DNA of 64,000 bases from Limosilactobacillus avistercoris (lineage in GTDB: Bacteria; Bacillota; Bacilli; Lactobacillales; Lactobacillaceae). The stretch lies in the NCBI RefSeq assembly GCF_014836425.1, contig NZ_JACSQW010000005.1, forward strand, positions 36,739 to 100,738, written 5' to 3'. Every line of letters starts with the position of its first letter. Position 1 is the first letter of the stretch. Below the pieces are notes generated by a model. The model did not search any database. It saw only the letters and a list, made by a program, of their open reading frames with translations, and had not been told where the DNA came from. Of the stretch, positions 16,261 through 25,114 are shown in pieces. Position numbers and translations under genes: made by a program.

Positions 16261-17949
16261 ATGGCATTTGATGGTTTCTTTACCCACGCAATCGTCCATG
16301 AACTTAATGAAACTCTTGCAACTGGACGAGTTGCTAAAGTTAATCAACCCTACCCTGCAGAATTAATTATGACCATTCGGGCACACCGTCATAATTATTC
16401 CCTGCTTCTTTCTACTAACCCAACATATCCTAGAATGCAAATTACTAAAATTGCCTACCAAAACCCTGCAGTTCCAAGTAATTTTGCCATGACAATGCGT
16501 AAATATTTAGAAGGAGCAATTCTCGAATCGATTGAACAAGTTGATAATGACCGGATTATTAAAATGAGCTTTAATACTCGAGATGAACTTGGTGATCGGC
16601 AACGACTTGTCCTAATCACAGAAATAATGGCTCGTCATAGTAATATTTCACTAGTTAATGAGAAAACGGGTAAGATTATCGATACGATAAAACACGTTGG
16701 CTCTGACCAAAATCGTGTTCGTCTCTTGCTTCCTGGTGCTACTTTTATTATGCCACCAAAACAGGACAAGATTAATCCATACCTCCCTAACCAAATTTAT
16801 ACAGACTTAATGCGGGAGAAATTAAGTGAAGATGATTTAGCTAAACAGTTACAACGCAGCTATCAAGGTTTAGGGAAACAGTCTGCCCAAGAACTAGCAC
16901 GTGAACTACAAGCTAGTTCAGACTTACCAACTACTTACCATACCTTCCTTAAGCATTTTGAAAATCCTGATCCCGTAATCTATGACGATAATAACGGGAA
17001 GCAACAATTTGCCGCCTTTGCACCAAGCAATATTAAGGAAGAACAAATTACCCATTATGATACCCTTTCAGTAATGCTGGATGCTTTTTATGCCCAAAAA
17101 GCTGAACGGGATCGCTCAAGAGAATTAGCAGGACAAGTTCTCCGTGTTCTTCATACTGAACTAAAAAAAGATCGGCGAAAGGTTAAGAAACTAAACCAAC
17201 AACTAGCAGATGCGGCTAAAGCTGATTATTACCGGATTCGTGGTGAAATTTTAACCACCTATTTAGGAAAGCTAACTCACGGGATGACTGAAATCACCCT
17301 CCCAAACTTCTACGATGATAATAAGCCGCTAAAAATTAATCTTGATCCTGAACTATCTCCTTCAAGAAATGCCCAGAAGTACTTTACAAAGTATGACAAG
17401 TTAAAGACTTCGGTTAGTTATGTTAAGGAGCAATTAAAGTTAACTAACGACGAAATTGACTACCTTACTAATATCGAAAGCCAAATTGATCTTGCTTCAC
17501 CCGCTGATATCCAAGAAATTCGTTTAGAGCTTCAGCAGCAAGGTTACTTGAAGCAAAAGCGACAAAAGAGTAAAAAACGGCGGAAAGTTCGGGTAAGTAA
17601 GCCCGAAGAATTCCATACTAGCAACGGAACCACGGTCCTTGTTGGAAAAAATAACCTCCAAAATGATCGCCTGAGTTTCAAGATTGCGAACAAAAATGAT
17701 ATCTGGCTACACGTTAAGGATATTCCTGGCTCTCACGTTATCATTCGAGATAGTAATCCAGATGACCAAACCCTCCTTGAAGCAGCACAGCTAGCTGCCT
17801 ACTTCTCAAAAGGGCGGGATTCAGATAACGTTCCTGTAGACTATCTTCCTGCAAAACGACTTCATAAACCAAATGGTGCCAAGCCTGGTTTCGTTACCTT
17901 TACGGGGCAGAAGACATTATATGTGACACCACATAAGCTTGATAAATAA
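16261..17949 (+). CDS. rqcH: Rqc2 homologue RqcH (NFACT family)
   Basis: A 562-residue NFACT protein, formerly annotated as a fibronectin-binding protein. The N-terminal NFACT-N domain has MAFDGFFTHAIVHELNETL and ITEIMARHSNISLVN. A helix-hairpin-helix and a long coiled coil follow (about 270-440), then NFACT-R with DIWLHVKDIPGSHVIIR. RqcH recruits tRNA-Ala to stalled 50S subunits and adds C-terminal alanine tails that mark nascent chains for degradation. It has its own promoter. No terminator follows, so transcripts may run into the Abi RNA region. Confidence 0.93.
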   Translation: MAFDGFFTHAIVHELNETLATGRVAKVNQPYPAELIMTIRAHRHNYSLLLSTNPTYPRMQITKIAYQNPAVPSNFAMTMRKYLEGAILESIEQVDNDRIIKMSFNTRDELGDRQRLVLITEIMARHSNISLVNEKTGKIIDTIKHVGSDQNRVRLLLPGATFIMPPKQDKINPYLPNQIYTDLMREKLSEDDLAKQLQRSYQGLGKQSAQELARELQASSDLPTTYHTFLKHFENPDPVIYDDNNGKQQFAAFAPSNIKEEQITHYDTLSVMLDAFYAQKAERDRSRELAGQVLRVLHTELKKDRRKVKKLNQQLADAAKADYYRIRGEILTTYLGKLTHGMTEITLPNFYDDNKPLKINLDPELSPSRNAQKYFTKYDKLKTSVSYVKEQLKLTNDEIDYLTNIESQIDLASPADIQEIRLELQQQGYLKQKRQKSKKRRKVRVSKPEEFHTSNGTTVLVGKNNLQNDRLSFKIANKNDIWLHVKDIPGSHVIIRDSNPDDQTLLEAAQLAAYFSKGRDSDNVPVDYLPAKRLHKPNGAKPGFVTFTGQKTLYVTPHKLDK

Positions 17950-17964
17950 CTATTAGGATCTTCA

Positions 17965-17994
17965 TTGACAAAAAAAATTAGCTAGTAGAATAAT
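17965..17994 (+). promoter_or_regulatory. Promoter of the Abi-associated small transcript
   Basis: A perfect TTGACA (17965-17970) is followed 17-18 bases later by a weaker AT-rich -10 (GAATAA/AATAAT, 17988-17994), giving a start near 18000. TAGAAT at 17986 would be the alternative -10 with a short spacer. Confidence 0.55.
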
Positions 17995-17997
17995 GGT

Positions 17998-18080
17998 ATG
18001 GAAGAGCGATAGATACCCTACGGGGCCTATTACGGAGAACAAACCTTCATTCTACTAGTTGAATGGAGATTTTTCTTTTT
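17998..18080 (+). ncRNA. Candidate AbiF-type non-coding RNA ahead of the Abi_2 gene
   Basis: A predicted transcript of about 80 bases. A first hairpin has ATAG (18009-18012) pairing with CTAT (18027-18030) and CCC-UACG-GGG (18016-18025), a UNCG-class tetraloop. A second pairs CTTCATTC (18045-18052) with GAATGGAG (18061-18068) with one G-U pair and is followed by a T-rich tract, so it is a terminator whose 3' arm contains the Shine-Dalgarno GGAG of the Abi gene. In addition, CTAGTAGAAT (17982-17991) and ATTCTACTAG (18049-18058) are perfect inverted repeats; in longer transcripts this stem would compete with the terminator. RNA motifs linked to abiF genes are known from comparative genomics; membership here is inference. 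Confidence 0.5.
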
Positions 18081-18837
18081 GGAAAAAGAATTTAAATCGC
18101 TATATCAACAATTAGAAATTCTAAAAACGCGTGGTATTAACATTTCTGATAACTATAAGGCCCAAGATTATTTGCTTACTAATAATTATTACAATATCAT
18201 TAATGGCTACAGTAAACCGTTTTTAAAGAAAAGAGAAAGGTACTTACCTAATACTCAATTTAGTGAAATAAAATATCTATACTTTTTTGATGAAGAAATT
18301 AAGCGATTACTATTTCATGGAATTTTATTAGCCGAACATCATGTAAAATCAGTCTTTGCTTACCGTTTTGCCGAAGCATATCCACATAAAAAATTTGCTT
18401 ACTTGGATGTCAATTCTGTTGATCATAGCAAAAGTATTTCCATTGCATATATTGTTAATAAACTGAATCAAATTATTAAGAAAAATAGACGGTATCAAAA
18501 TAATTCCATTAATCACTATCTTCAACGCTATCAAAATGTTCCAATTTGGGTTCTTGTTGATTTTATCGATTTTGGTGAACTGCAAACACTTTTAAATGTA
18601 TTAAAGAAGCCAATTCAAAATAAAATTGCTAAAGCTCTGACAAAATTTATAAAGGATAACATCCAAGGGTTTGAAGGTGTATTTCCTCCAGAAACAATGT
18701 TGTCCCTCATTGCAAATATTCATGAGGTGCGAAATATTTGTACACATAATAAACGGTTGATTTATTTTAAATGTCGTGAAGATTCAGTTTTCTTTTCACC
18801 TCTGGATACTAAATATAATATCCGTCCTAATAACTAG
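18079..18837 (+). CDS. Abi_2/AbiF-like HEPN protein (abortive-infection type), ends at an in-frame TAG
   Basis: A 252-residue Abi_2-family protein starting at TTG (18079), ten bases after GGAG. The N-terminal LKTRGINISDNYKAQDYLL and NYYNIINGYSKPF, the central VPIWVLVDFIDFGELQTLL and the HEPN motif EVRNICTHNKRL (R218-x4-H223) are all diagnostic; a second R-x6-H lies at residues 96-103. HEPN Abi proteins are predicted RNases causing phage-induced growth arrest. The TAG at 18835 stops the protein just after the HEPN motif, yet the same frame continues to 19035. AT-richer than its neighbours, it looks acquired. Whether the truncated form is toxic is unknown. Confidence 0.85.
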   Translation: MEKEFKSLYQQLEILKTRGINISDNYKAQDYLLTNNYYNIINGYSKPFLKKRERYLPNTQFSEIKYLYFFDEEIKRLLFHGILLAEHHVKSVFAYRFAEAYPHKKFAYLDVNSVDHSKSISIAYIVNKLNQIIKKNRRYQNNSINHYLQRYQNVPIWVLVDFIDFGELQTLLNVLKKPIQNKIAKALTKFIKDNIQGFEGVFPPETMLSLIANIHEVRNICTHNKRLIYFKCREDSVFFSPLDTKYNIRPNN

Positions 18838-19035
18838 CGAAGAGATATTTATACTACTTTTATTAGCTTGCAGTGTTTCTTAAGCAAAACTGAATTTGCT
18901 GAGTTAAACAATAGTATTAGGAAAAGAATGCGTCAGATTTTAACTAAACAAATTCATACTATTAGTACCAACTCAATTATTCAACTATATGGTTTTCCTG
19001 AGGACTGGTATAAATTTTCGCCATTACCACAATAA
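18838..19035 (+). pseudogene. In-frame C-terminal extension of the Abi_2 gene behind the TAG
   Basis: Sixty-five codons without a stop continue the Abi frame: RRDIYTTFISLQCFLSKTEF, then a Lys/Arg-rich helix and a final YGFPEDWYKFSPLPQ, ending TAA at 19033-19035. The IYTTFISLQCFL helix and the GFP-x-x-W ending are what Abi_2 proteins of about 318 residues normally carry. One substitution (for instance CAG to TAG) therefore truncates the gene. Confidence 0.8.
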
Positions 19036-19047
19036 TTACTTATATAT

Positions 19048-19095
19048 AAAAGGATGAGGCCAAAAAAATCTAAATGTTTTTGGCCTCATCCTTTT
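19048..19095. terminator. Bidirectional terminator between the Abi gene and carB-like
   Basis: AAAAGGATGAGGCCAAAAA pairs perfectly with its complement ending at 19095, and both strands carry T runs. Confidence 0.88.
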
Positions 19096-19105
19096 ATATA
19101 ATCTT

Positions 19106-21595
19106 TTAATCCATAAACTGAATTTCTGCTCCAATTACTTTATCTGGGCTAGGAGTTTCCTCAGTCTTCATATGAAGAGATTCAAATGGGAAAGATGCCC
19201 GATAGATTGCGGTTCCACGTGGTTGTGGAATTTCCACACTAGCAAGATTAAAGGTTTCATCACTGACAACTTGACCCAACAATGCTGGCAAGTTAATTCC
19301 AAGCGACTTTGACAGGAAAGCAACTTCTGGAAGACTAACAGATTGGATAGTGAGTGCTTTATATTCCATCCCCTGTTGTTCAAAGACAACTTGGTAAAAT
19401 CCTGGATTAACTTGTTGCTCAATAACATTCTGGGCCTTATTTTGCAGCTGCGTTAATTCAGCATTTGATATTTCAGCTGGCAACCGTAAATTAACCATCT
19501 CGTAATCAAGGTTAATAGCAGACTGCAAAGCAGCTGTTGAAGTAAGGAACTTAGCAGTGTTACCGTCCCAAAGATAGTCAAGGGCTAATAACTGGTTTGA
19601 CTTTGGCTTAAGGTTACCCAACCGATCATCGGGTAAAGTAATGACTTTACTTTGCAAATCATACTTCTTCAATGTCTCTAACAGGTTTGTATAACTAGCA
19701 GGAATAAAAATTAACTGTGGTTGGTCAATTTCCACGACTGAGAGCACGTTTTCTGCCGAAGCAGGTTCAATATACCGCTTATCAGCAATTAGAGTATTGA
19801 GGGTGACCGAACTTGGGTTACAATTCATGATAATCGTGTGGTAATTTTGCCGGTGAAGTTGCATCATCATGGACGCAACGAAGAAATCCCCAGCATTACT
19901 TAAGCCAAGCCGTAAGCCTCCAGTCCCAATAAATAAAGCACTTGGCTGTGGCAAGGTCAAAGCCTCATTTTCATCCTCATACGCTGAATAGAAAGTCTGG
20001 GTGTGTTGATCAAACTCGCCAGCAGATGGTTCAACTTCTTTATACTTTACGGTAAGGTTATGATCCTGCATCATTTGATAAACCTGTTTAGGTGTTGTTT
20101 CCCAGAGCTTCGCGATTAATTGGTTACTGAGGCCATTATGCTTGGCCTTAACCAGTACCGGTTCTTTTCCAGGATGCTCAATTAATTCTCCAATCAATTC
20201 CTTCATCTTTGAGAGTTGGTCAAAGTAAAATGGGTCAATCTTGGTCATTTCGACTAACTCGTAAGCAGTGTATCCCCGACGCATTGCTTCTAGAAGGGAA
20301 AATAGCCGGCCGGCATGTGGATGAACTAAACGATCAATTAACTCGTCTTCGGAAAGTTTTGCCTGTGTTTTAAGATGGAAATCTGTCGGTTCATGGTAAC
20401 GGGATTCAATCGCCTTAAATAGGGCTTCTGCTGGGTTCCTCCCAATCCCAAAGACTGTCCCTATGGATTTCTTTTCTGTTCCTAATAATTGTTTTTGTGA
20501 TTGTTCAGGACTAAATCCCCAAACTGGTACCCGGGCAGCAATATGATCCATTACGGGTTCGACCAATGCGGCATGTTTAGCAAAACCAGGGCCAAGATCA
20601 ATTTCTCGCAAGGTCTTACCTAAATAAAGCTGCGCACTAACCATTGCTATCGGGTAACCTGTCGACTGAGCAACAAAGGAAACCATCCGGTCGAAGTACG
20701 GGCTACTCTTAATGACATAGAAGTGATCACTAACGGGGTCTAAAGCAAACTGAATATGGTTAATCCCAACAATCCGGAGTTTCCGGGTAATTGCAAACGC
20801 AACATCTCGCATATCTTGAATTTGCCGATCGAGAAGTGTCTGAGCCGGATTAAAGGCAATTGAATCACCCGCATGGATTCCAATTGGATCCATGTCTTCA
20901 ACCATTCCCAGCATCATCATCGTTCCTGACTTATCTCGCTGAACAACCACTTCAATTTCCTTATAGCCAGCAAGACTTTGTTGAACATAGACTTGCCCTG
21001 CTCGTGATTGACTCAGGCACTTACTAACAGCAGTTGCAAGTTCACTTTGGTCATGGACAATCTGCCGAGTACTCGTAATCTTCGGTAAAACAGAGCGAAT
21101 AATGACAGGGTAACCAAGTTTATTGGCTTCTTCTAGCGCATCCGGATAATTATTTACGGTTGAGATCTTTTTCATTGGTGCATCCATTCGACGCAAAGTT
21201 CGTTCAAGAAGAATTGGGTTATTAACTTGACGAACAGTCGCTTCTGGAATACCAAGAAGTTTGATTTCCTTTTCCCGCAGGATCCCCTTTTCCATTAATT
21301 CCTGAGTAAGGAGAAAAGCCTGGCGGTTACCCAATGTCGGCAAGATTGCTTGGGGATGGTACTGATCAATTAACGCGATTAGGTGATCAACCGTCAACGG
21401 GCCAATTGAAGAATAATCAATCACGGAAGAATCATTTAAACTATAAGAAAAAGGATTATTATCTGCCAAAATGGTAGTAACTCCTGCACGGTGGAGGTAG
21501 GTTGCAACCTGATAAGTTGCTGAATCAACTTCATCCCCATGCTGGATGTTATTAGGGCCGGCACCGATAATTAAAATTGACTGTTGCTTTTCCAC
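19106..21595 (-). CDS. Degenerate carbamoyl-phosphate synthase large-subunit homologue, half-length
   Basis: An intact 829-residue CarB homologue starting GTG at 21595; true CarB has about 1060. The N-terminal synthetase half is recognisable (SILIIGAGPNNIQHG, DPIGIHAGDSIAFNPAQTL, STGYPIAMVSAQLYLGKTL), as is the oligomerisation region (SLLEAMRRGYTAYEL). The metal/ATP residues of the first ATP-grasp site, EVNPR in active enzymes, read KSSPY at 296-300. In the second half only the pre-ATP-grasp Rossmann part remains (LFIGTGGLRLGLSNAGDFF, IIMNCNPSSVTLN); the carbamate-kinase ATP-grasp domain is gone. Catalysis of carbamoyl phosphate formation looks impossible. It overlaps the carA-like stop by one base. 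The uninterrupted length argues for a selected, non-catalytic role. Confidence 0.88.
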   Translation of the reverse strand: MEKQQSILIIGAGPNNIQHGDEVDSATYQVATYLHRAGVTTILADNNPFSYSLNDSSVIDYSSIGPLTVDHLIALIDQYHPQAILPTLGNRQAFLLTQELMEKGILREKEIKLLGIPEATVRQVNNPILLERTLRRMDAPMKKISTVNNYPDALEEANKLGYPVIIRSVLPKITSTRQIVHDQSELATAVSKCLSQSRAGQVYVQQSLAGYKEIEVVVQRDKSGTMMMLGMVEDMDPIGIHAGDSIAFNPAQTLLDRQIQDMRDVAFAITRKLRIVGINHIQFALDPVSDHFYVIKSSPYFDRMVSFVAQSTGYPIAMVSAQLYLGKTLREIDLGPGFAKHAALVEPVMDHIAARVPVWGFSPEQSQKQLLGTEKKSIGTVFGIGRNPAEALFKAIESRYHEPTDFHLKTQAKLSEDELIDRLVHPHAGRLFSLLEAMRRGYTAYELVEMTKIDPFYFDQLSKMKELIGELIEHPGKEPVLVKAKHNGLSNQLIAKLWETTPKQVYQMMQDHNLTVKYKEVEPSAGEFDQHTQTFYSAYEDENEALTLPQPSALFIGTGGLRLGLSNAGDFFVASMMMQLHRQNYHTIIMNCNPSSVTLNTLIADKRYIEPASAENVLSVVEIDQPQLIFIPASYTNLLETLKKYDLQSKVITLPDDRLGNLKPKSNQLLALDYLWDGNTAKFLTSTAALQSAINLDYEMVNLRLPAEISNAELTQLQNKAQNVIEQQVNPGFYQVVFEQQGMEYKALTIQSVSLPEVAFLSKSLGINLPALLGQVVSDETFNLASVEIPQPRGTAIYRASFPFESLHMKTEETPSPDKVIGAEIQFMD

Positions 21596-22677
21596 TAACG
21601 CCGTTCCTCCTTCCGCTTCATAGTATCGATAAATTCATCAAATAGGCCGTCTGTTTCATCAGGACCAGGTGCCCCATCCGGGAAAAACTGGACGGAAAAT
21701 GCTGGATATTGGCGATGACGCAATCCCTGGACACTGCTATCAATCATGTCAGTGTAAGTAACGAATAACTTTGAACGATCAACCGTACTCCAATCAACTG
21801 TGTACCCTTCTGACTGATTAGCATAAACAATGTGATCGGTAATAATTTCTTTAATTGGGTGATTCATCCCGTGATGCTCTACGCATAGGGGAATTACCTG
21901 CGCACCGTTAGCTAAGGCAAACAGTTCGTGACCTAGACCGATTCCAAACAGCGGAACCTGCTCCTGAACTTTGCGGATCATTTCAAGGACTGATGACTTT
22001 ACATAGTGGGGATCCCCCGGGCCGCTCGAAAGAACTACCCCATCAGGATCAAGGCGCAAAATTTCATCAGCTGATGCGTTATACGGCAACACGGTTACGT
22101 TGCATTTTCGCCGACTTAGTTCCCGTAAGATCCCGTTTTTTAACCCAAAGTCAACTACAACGACACTCATCCCCACACCAGGGTTGGGGTAGGGCTTAGG
22201 AGTAGAAACCTGTGCTACCTGCTGGTTAGTTAAAACGGTAGCGTGAAGCTGATCAAATGCGTGATCATCGGGAACTGGAACAATACTTCCCTTAAGTGGT
22301 TTGCCCGCATCACGAAGTTTATGGGTAATTGCCCTAGTATCAATATTAGTGATTCCTGGAATATTCATTTGTTTCAAATATTGATCAAGGGTTAGTCGTC
22401 GAATATTATCTGTCGCAACATTCGATAGTGAACGAACAATTACTCCCTTAATCGTAGGAACAATTGATTCATAAATATTTCGTTGAATCCCATAACCACC
22501 AATATTGGGCTGAGTAAAAGTTACAATTTGATTATCATAAATCTGGTTAGTAATAATTTCCTGGTAACCCGTCATGCTTGTATTAAAAACTACTTCACCA
22601 AAGGTTACCGCTGGTGAGCCAAAGCCATCTCCAGCAAAGGTGGTTCCATCTTCAAAAATTAGGTAGCGTGCTGCCAC
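21595..22677 (-). CDS. Degenerate carbamoyl-phosphate synthase small-subunit homologue lacking the glutaminase triad
   Basis: A 360-residue CarA homologue, normal in length and fold: FEDGTTFAGDGFG, FNTSMTGYQEIITNQIY, GVIVRSLSNV, VDFGLKNGILREL and SSGPGDP are all typical. The nucleophile motif GICLGHQ reads GIGLGHE (Cys to Gly, Gln to Glu), QNHG reads QSEG (His to Glu) and the QFHPE motif reads QFFPD (His to Phe, Glu to Asp). The whole Cys-His-Glu glutaminase triad is therefore absent. The GTG at 22677 is chosen because AAGGAG lies eight bases before it. It is the first gene of a two-gene unit located downstream of lspA-rluD, where related bacteria keep the pyr operon. Confidence 0.9.
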   Translation of the reverse strand: MAARYLIFEDGTTFAGDGFGSPAVTFGEVVFNTSMTGYQEIITNQIYDNQIVTFTQPNIGGYGIQRNIYESIVPTIKGVIVRSLSNVATDNIRRLTLDQYLKQMNIPGITNIDTRAITHKLRDAGKPLKGSIVPVPDDHAFDQLHATVLTNQQVAQVSTPKPYPNPGVGMSVVVVDFGLKNGILRELSRRKCNVTVLPYNASADEILRLDPDGVVLSSGPGDPHYVKSSVLEMIRKVQEQVPLFGIGLGHELFALANGAQVIPLCVEHHGMNHPIKEIITDHIVYANQSEGYTVDWSTVDRSKLFVTYTDMIDSSVQGLRHRQYPAFSVQFFPDGAPGPDETDGLFDEFIDTMKRKEERR

Positions 22678-22756
22678 AGCGCTCACTCCTTTTCACCGCA
22701 TCTATTTCCCTCACTATTATATAAATGATCGGAAGCGTTTCAAAGCGATATTAATT

Positions 22757-22801
22757 AAAAAAGCTTAGTAATTTTATTTAAAATAACTTACTAAGCTTTT
22801 T
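22757..22801 (-). terminator. Terminator after rluD
   Basis: AAAAAGCTTAGTAA pairs with TTACTAAGCTTTTT around a 17-base loop. It separates rluD from the carA-like gene, so that pair must use its own promoter. Confidence 0.82.
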
Positions 22802-22809
22802 GGTTAATA

Positions 22810-23727
22810 TTATGATGGCCGATCAGTTTTTTCTAAGTGATCAATCATTTTTTGAAAATAATCTGGAAGTTCTGAAGTAAAAGTCATTTGCTCTCCGGTC
22901 CGGGGATGTTTAAAGCCAAGAAGACGTGCATGCAAGTACTGACCATTACCTGGAAGGGTCTTTCGTGGCCCATATAATGGATCACCTGCCAAGGGATGTC
23001 CAACGTATTTCATATGAACCCGGATCTGGTGGGTTCGACCGGTTTCTAATTTGCAACTAACAAGCGTGTAGTGAGCAAATCGTTCCAAAACCTTAAAGTG
23101 AGTTACAGCATGGCGCCCATCTTCAACGACTGCTTGTTTTTTACGGTCTTTCTTTGACCGTCCTAAAGGAGCATCAATTGTCCCCCGCTCTTCCTTGATC
23201 ACACCATGGACAAGTGCTACATACTCCCGCTGGTTTGTCTTAGCCTTTAACTGGGCCGCAAGTGAGCGGTGAGCTCGATCGTTTTTAGCAACCATCAAGA
23301 GTCCCGATGTATCCTTATCAATCCGGTGAACAATTCCGGGACGAAACTCCCCATTAATTGTTGATAATGGCGAATGATAAAGCAAGGCATTAACTAGGGT
23401 ATGGTTGGGATGACCAGGCGCCGGGTGAACGACCATGCCCTGGGGCTTATTCACAACGATCACATCATCATCCTCATAAACGATATCTAAGGGGATGTCC
23501 TCTGGTTCAAGATCGATCTTTTGTGGTTTTTCAGGCTCAACAACCACTTCATCACCAACAGTCAATTTGTACTTTGGCTTAACTGTAGCACCGTTAACCG
23601 TAACATTACCATCCTCAATCCACTTTTGTAATTGGGAACGGGAAATATCAGTCAAGTGATGAGCTAACTCCTTATCGATCCGTCCAGTCATCGATGAATC
23701 AGTCGTTAAATTTAATTTGTCTGTCAC
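22810..23727 (-). CDS. rluD: RluA/RluD-family 23S rRNA pseudouridine synthase
   Basis: A 305-residue protein with an N-terminal S4 RNA-binding domain (LQKWIEDGNVTVNGATV) and the catalytic motif GIVHRIDKDTSGLLMVAKND with its Asp nucleophile, then TGRTHQIRVHMKYVGHPLAGD. The closest family role is pseudouridylation of helix 69 of 23S rRNA. Its start overlaps the lspA stop by four bases, as in most lactobacilli. Confidence 0.92.
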   Translation of the reverse strand: MTDKLNLTTDSSMTGRIDKELAHHLTDISRSQLQKWIEDGNVTVNGATVKPKYKLTVGDEVVVEPEKPQKIDLEPEDIPLDIVYEDDDVIVVNKPQGMVVHPAPGHPNHTLVNALLYHSPLSTINGEFRPGIVHRIDKDTSGLLMVAKNDRAHRSLAAQLKAKTNQREYVALVHGVIKEERGTIDAPLGRSKKDRKKQAVVEDGRHAVTHFKVLERFAHYTLVSCKLETGRTHQIRVHMKYVGHPLAGDPLYGPRKTLPGNGQYLHARLLGFKHPRTGEQMTFTSELPDYFQKMIDHLEKTDRPS

Positions 23728-24176
23728 TTTTCTTCATCCTCACGAAGTACAATAATAATTAGTAAAATTACACCAACAGTTAAGCACATATCAGCCACGT
23801 TGAATACTGGAAAATTAACCGGTAAGAACTCAAACATATCAACTACATATCCCTGAAGCAGACGGTCGATGAAGTTACCAATTGCCCCAGCAAGAATTAA
23901 GCTCAAGCATAACAAAATCTCGTGGCGATTACGGAAACGCCAGAAACAATAACCAACTCCCCCAATAACGACAATGGTAACAATACCAAAGAAAAGTTGC
24001 TGACCCTGAAACATACTCCAAGCAGCGCCATAATTATGGAGGTTCGTTAGGTCCATAATTCCGGGAATAAAATATTGACTATGGTTTAACGCAATATTAG
24101 TGGTAACCCAAATCTTCAACCACTGATCCAGGCAAATCAGTACTAGTACCAATAAAAGGTAGCCAAACATAAACAC
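23724..24176 (-). CDS. lspA: Lipoprotein signal peptidase II
   Basis: A 150-residue, four-helix membrane aspartyl protease. The catalytic pair is visible in GNFIDRLLQGYVVDMFEF and FPVFNVADMCLTVG. It cleaves the signal peptide of prolipoproteins after Lgt modification. It starts three bases after the ebsA-like stop, in an ebsA-lspA-rluD operon. Confidence 0.95.
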   Translation of the reverse strand: MFMFGYLLLVLVLICLDQWLKIWVTTNIALNHSQYFIPGIMDLTNLHNYGAAWSMFQGQQLFFGIVTIVVIGGVGYCFWRFRNRHEILLCLSLILAGAIGNFIDRLLQGYVVDMFEFLPVNFPVFNVADMCLTVGVILLIIIVLREDEEK

Positions 24177-24178
24177 GC

Positions 24179-24571
24179 CTACCCCTCCTTTAAGTGATCT
24201 AGTGCCAATTTGAGCCGCCGAATTGCTTTTGCGGAAAAGGCAAAATTAAAGACTTCCCCATTAACGGTAAATGAAACAGTATGCTTTGTAAACTGTGGCT
24301 GGCGAATATCAACTAGTGGAATCACCAGGTAGTCTTTTTGCAAGATTCGACTAAAAACCATTTTACTAGGAGTGATTACAACGGTTCGCCGAAAGATTCC
24401 TAAAAGCGTTACAATAATAAATAACAAAAAGAAAAGAGCCGTTAACCATTGGAAATGGGTAATCTCAAGCCAGATAACTAGCCCAGCGATAAAAATTAAA
24501 AAAGTCCAACACCAGCTAATAATGGTAGTAGTTAAATTGGGTTGGTAAAAGTAACGAGTTTCTTCTTCCAT
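24179..24571 (-). CDS. ebsA: EbsA-family membrane protein
   Basis: A 130-residue protein with two transmembrane helices (about 15-60) and a beta-rich C-terminal domain, matching the EbsA proteins found next to lspA and an RNase HI gene in lactobacilli and enterococci. EbsA was named from the enterococcal aggregation-substance context, but its biochemical role is unclear. It is divergent from the RNase HI gene at 24607. Confidence 0.75.
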   Translation of the reverse strand: MEEETRYFYQPNLTTTIISWCWTFLIFIAGLVIWLEITHFQWLTALFFLLFIIVTLLGIFRRTVVITPSKMVFSRILQKDYLVIPLVDIRQPQFTKHTVSFTVNGEVFNFAFSAKAIRRLKLALDHLKEG

Positions 24572-24606
24572 AAAAATATTCCTTTCAAAATGAGGTGAAT
24601 CATTCG

Positions 24607-24996
24607 ATGATTAAAATTTATACTGATGCTGCTACTAAAGGAAATCCTGGACCAACCGGACTCGGGATCCTGATTGTTGATCAGCACCACCAGCAACAAT
24701 TGTCGCAAACGCTTAAATCTGCCACTAATCATGAAGGCGAGTTTACGGCCGCAATCGCTGGTTTTCAATACTTAGTTAAACATTATAACCATAACGAAAC
24801 AGTTTTATTCTATACCGATAGTCGACTGCTAAGCGACGCGATTGGTAAAAATTATACAAAACATTATCAATCACAATTAACAACGCTTAACCAACTGCTC
24901 AGTCAATTTTCAACTGTTGTTACACAATGGGTTAGTGAACGAGATAATCATGGTGCCCACAACCTAGCTAACCAAGCTCTGCAAAAGCTTGAGTGA
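24607..24996 (+). CDS. RNase HI-family protein
   Basis: A 129-residue RNase H fold: the first catalytic Asp in IKIYTDAATKGNPGP, Glu in HEGEFTAAIAGF, Asp in FYTDSRLLSDAIG and a fourth acidic/His region near ERDNHGAHNLANQAL. Proteins like B. subtilis YpeP resemble this. The ATG at 24607 is preferred to a GTG at 24595 because the latter lies within the GAGGTGA ribosome site. It would degrade RNA in RNA-DNA hybrids. Confidence 0.85.
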   Translation: MIKIYTDAATKGNPGPTGLGILIVDQHHQQQLSQTLKSATNHEGEFTAAIAGFQYLVKHYNHNETVLFYTDSRLLSDAIGKNYTKHYQSQLTTLNQLLSQFSTVVTQWVSERDNHGAHNLANQALQKLE

Positions 24997-25114
24997 ATCG
25001 CCCACTATTATAGCAAATTTTAGGTTAAGGTGCTGTTCAATTCAGCTAAAAGCAAAGTTGGGTTATAATATCAAAGTATATGCTAAAACAATTTAGTAAA
25101 GGATTGGTGAATTT

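Noticed and set aside
22678..22756. Catabolite-response element upstream of the carA-like gene
   Set aside because: TGAAACGCTTCC lacks one base of the cre core, so the match is not convincing.
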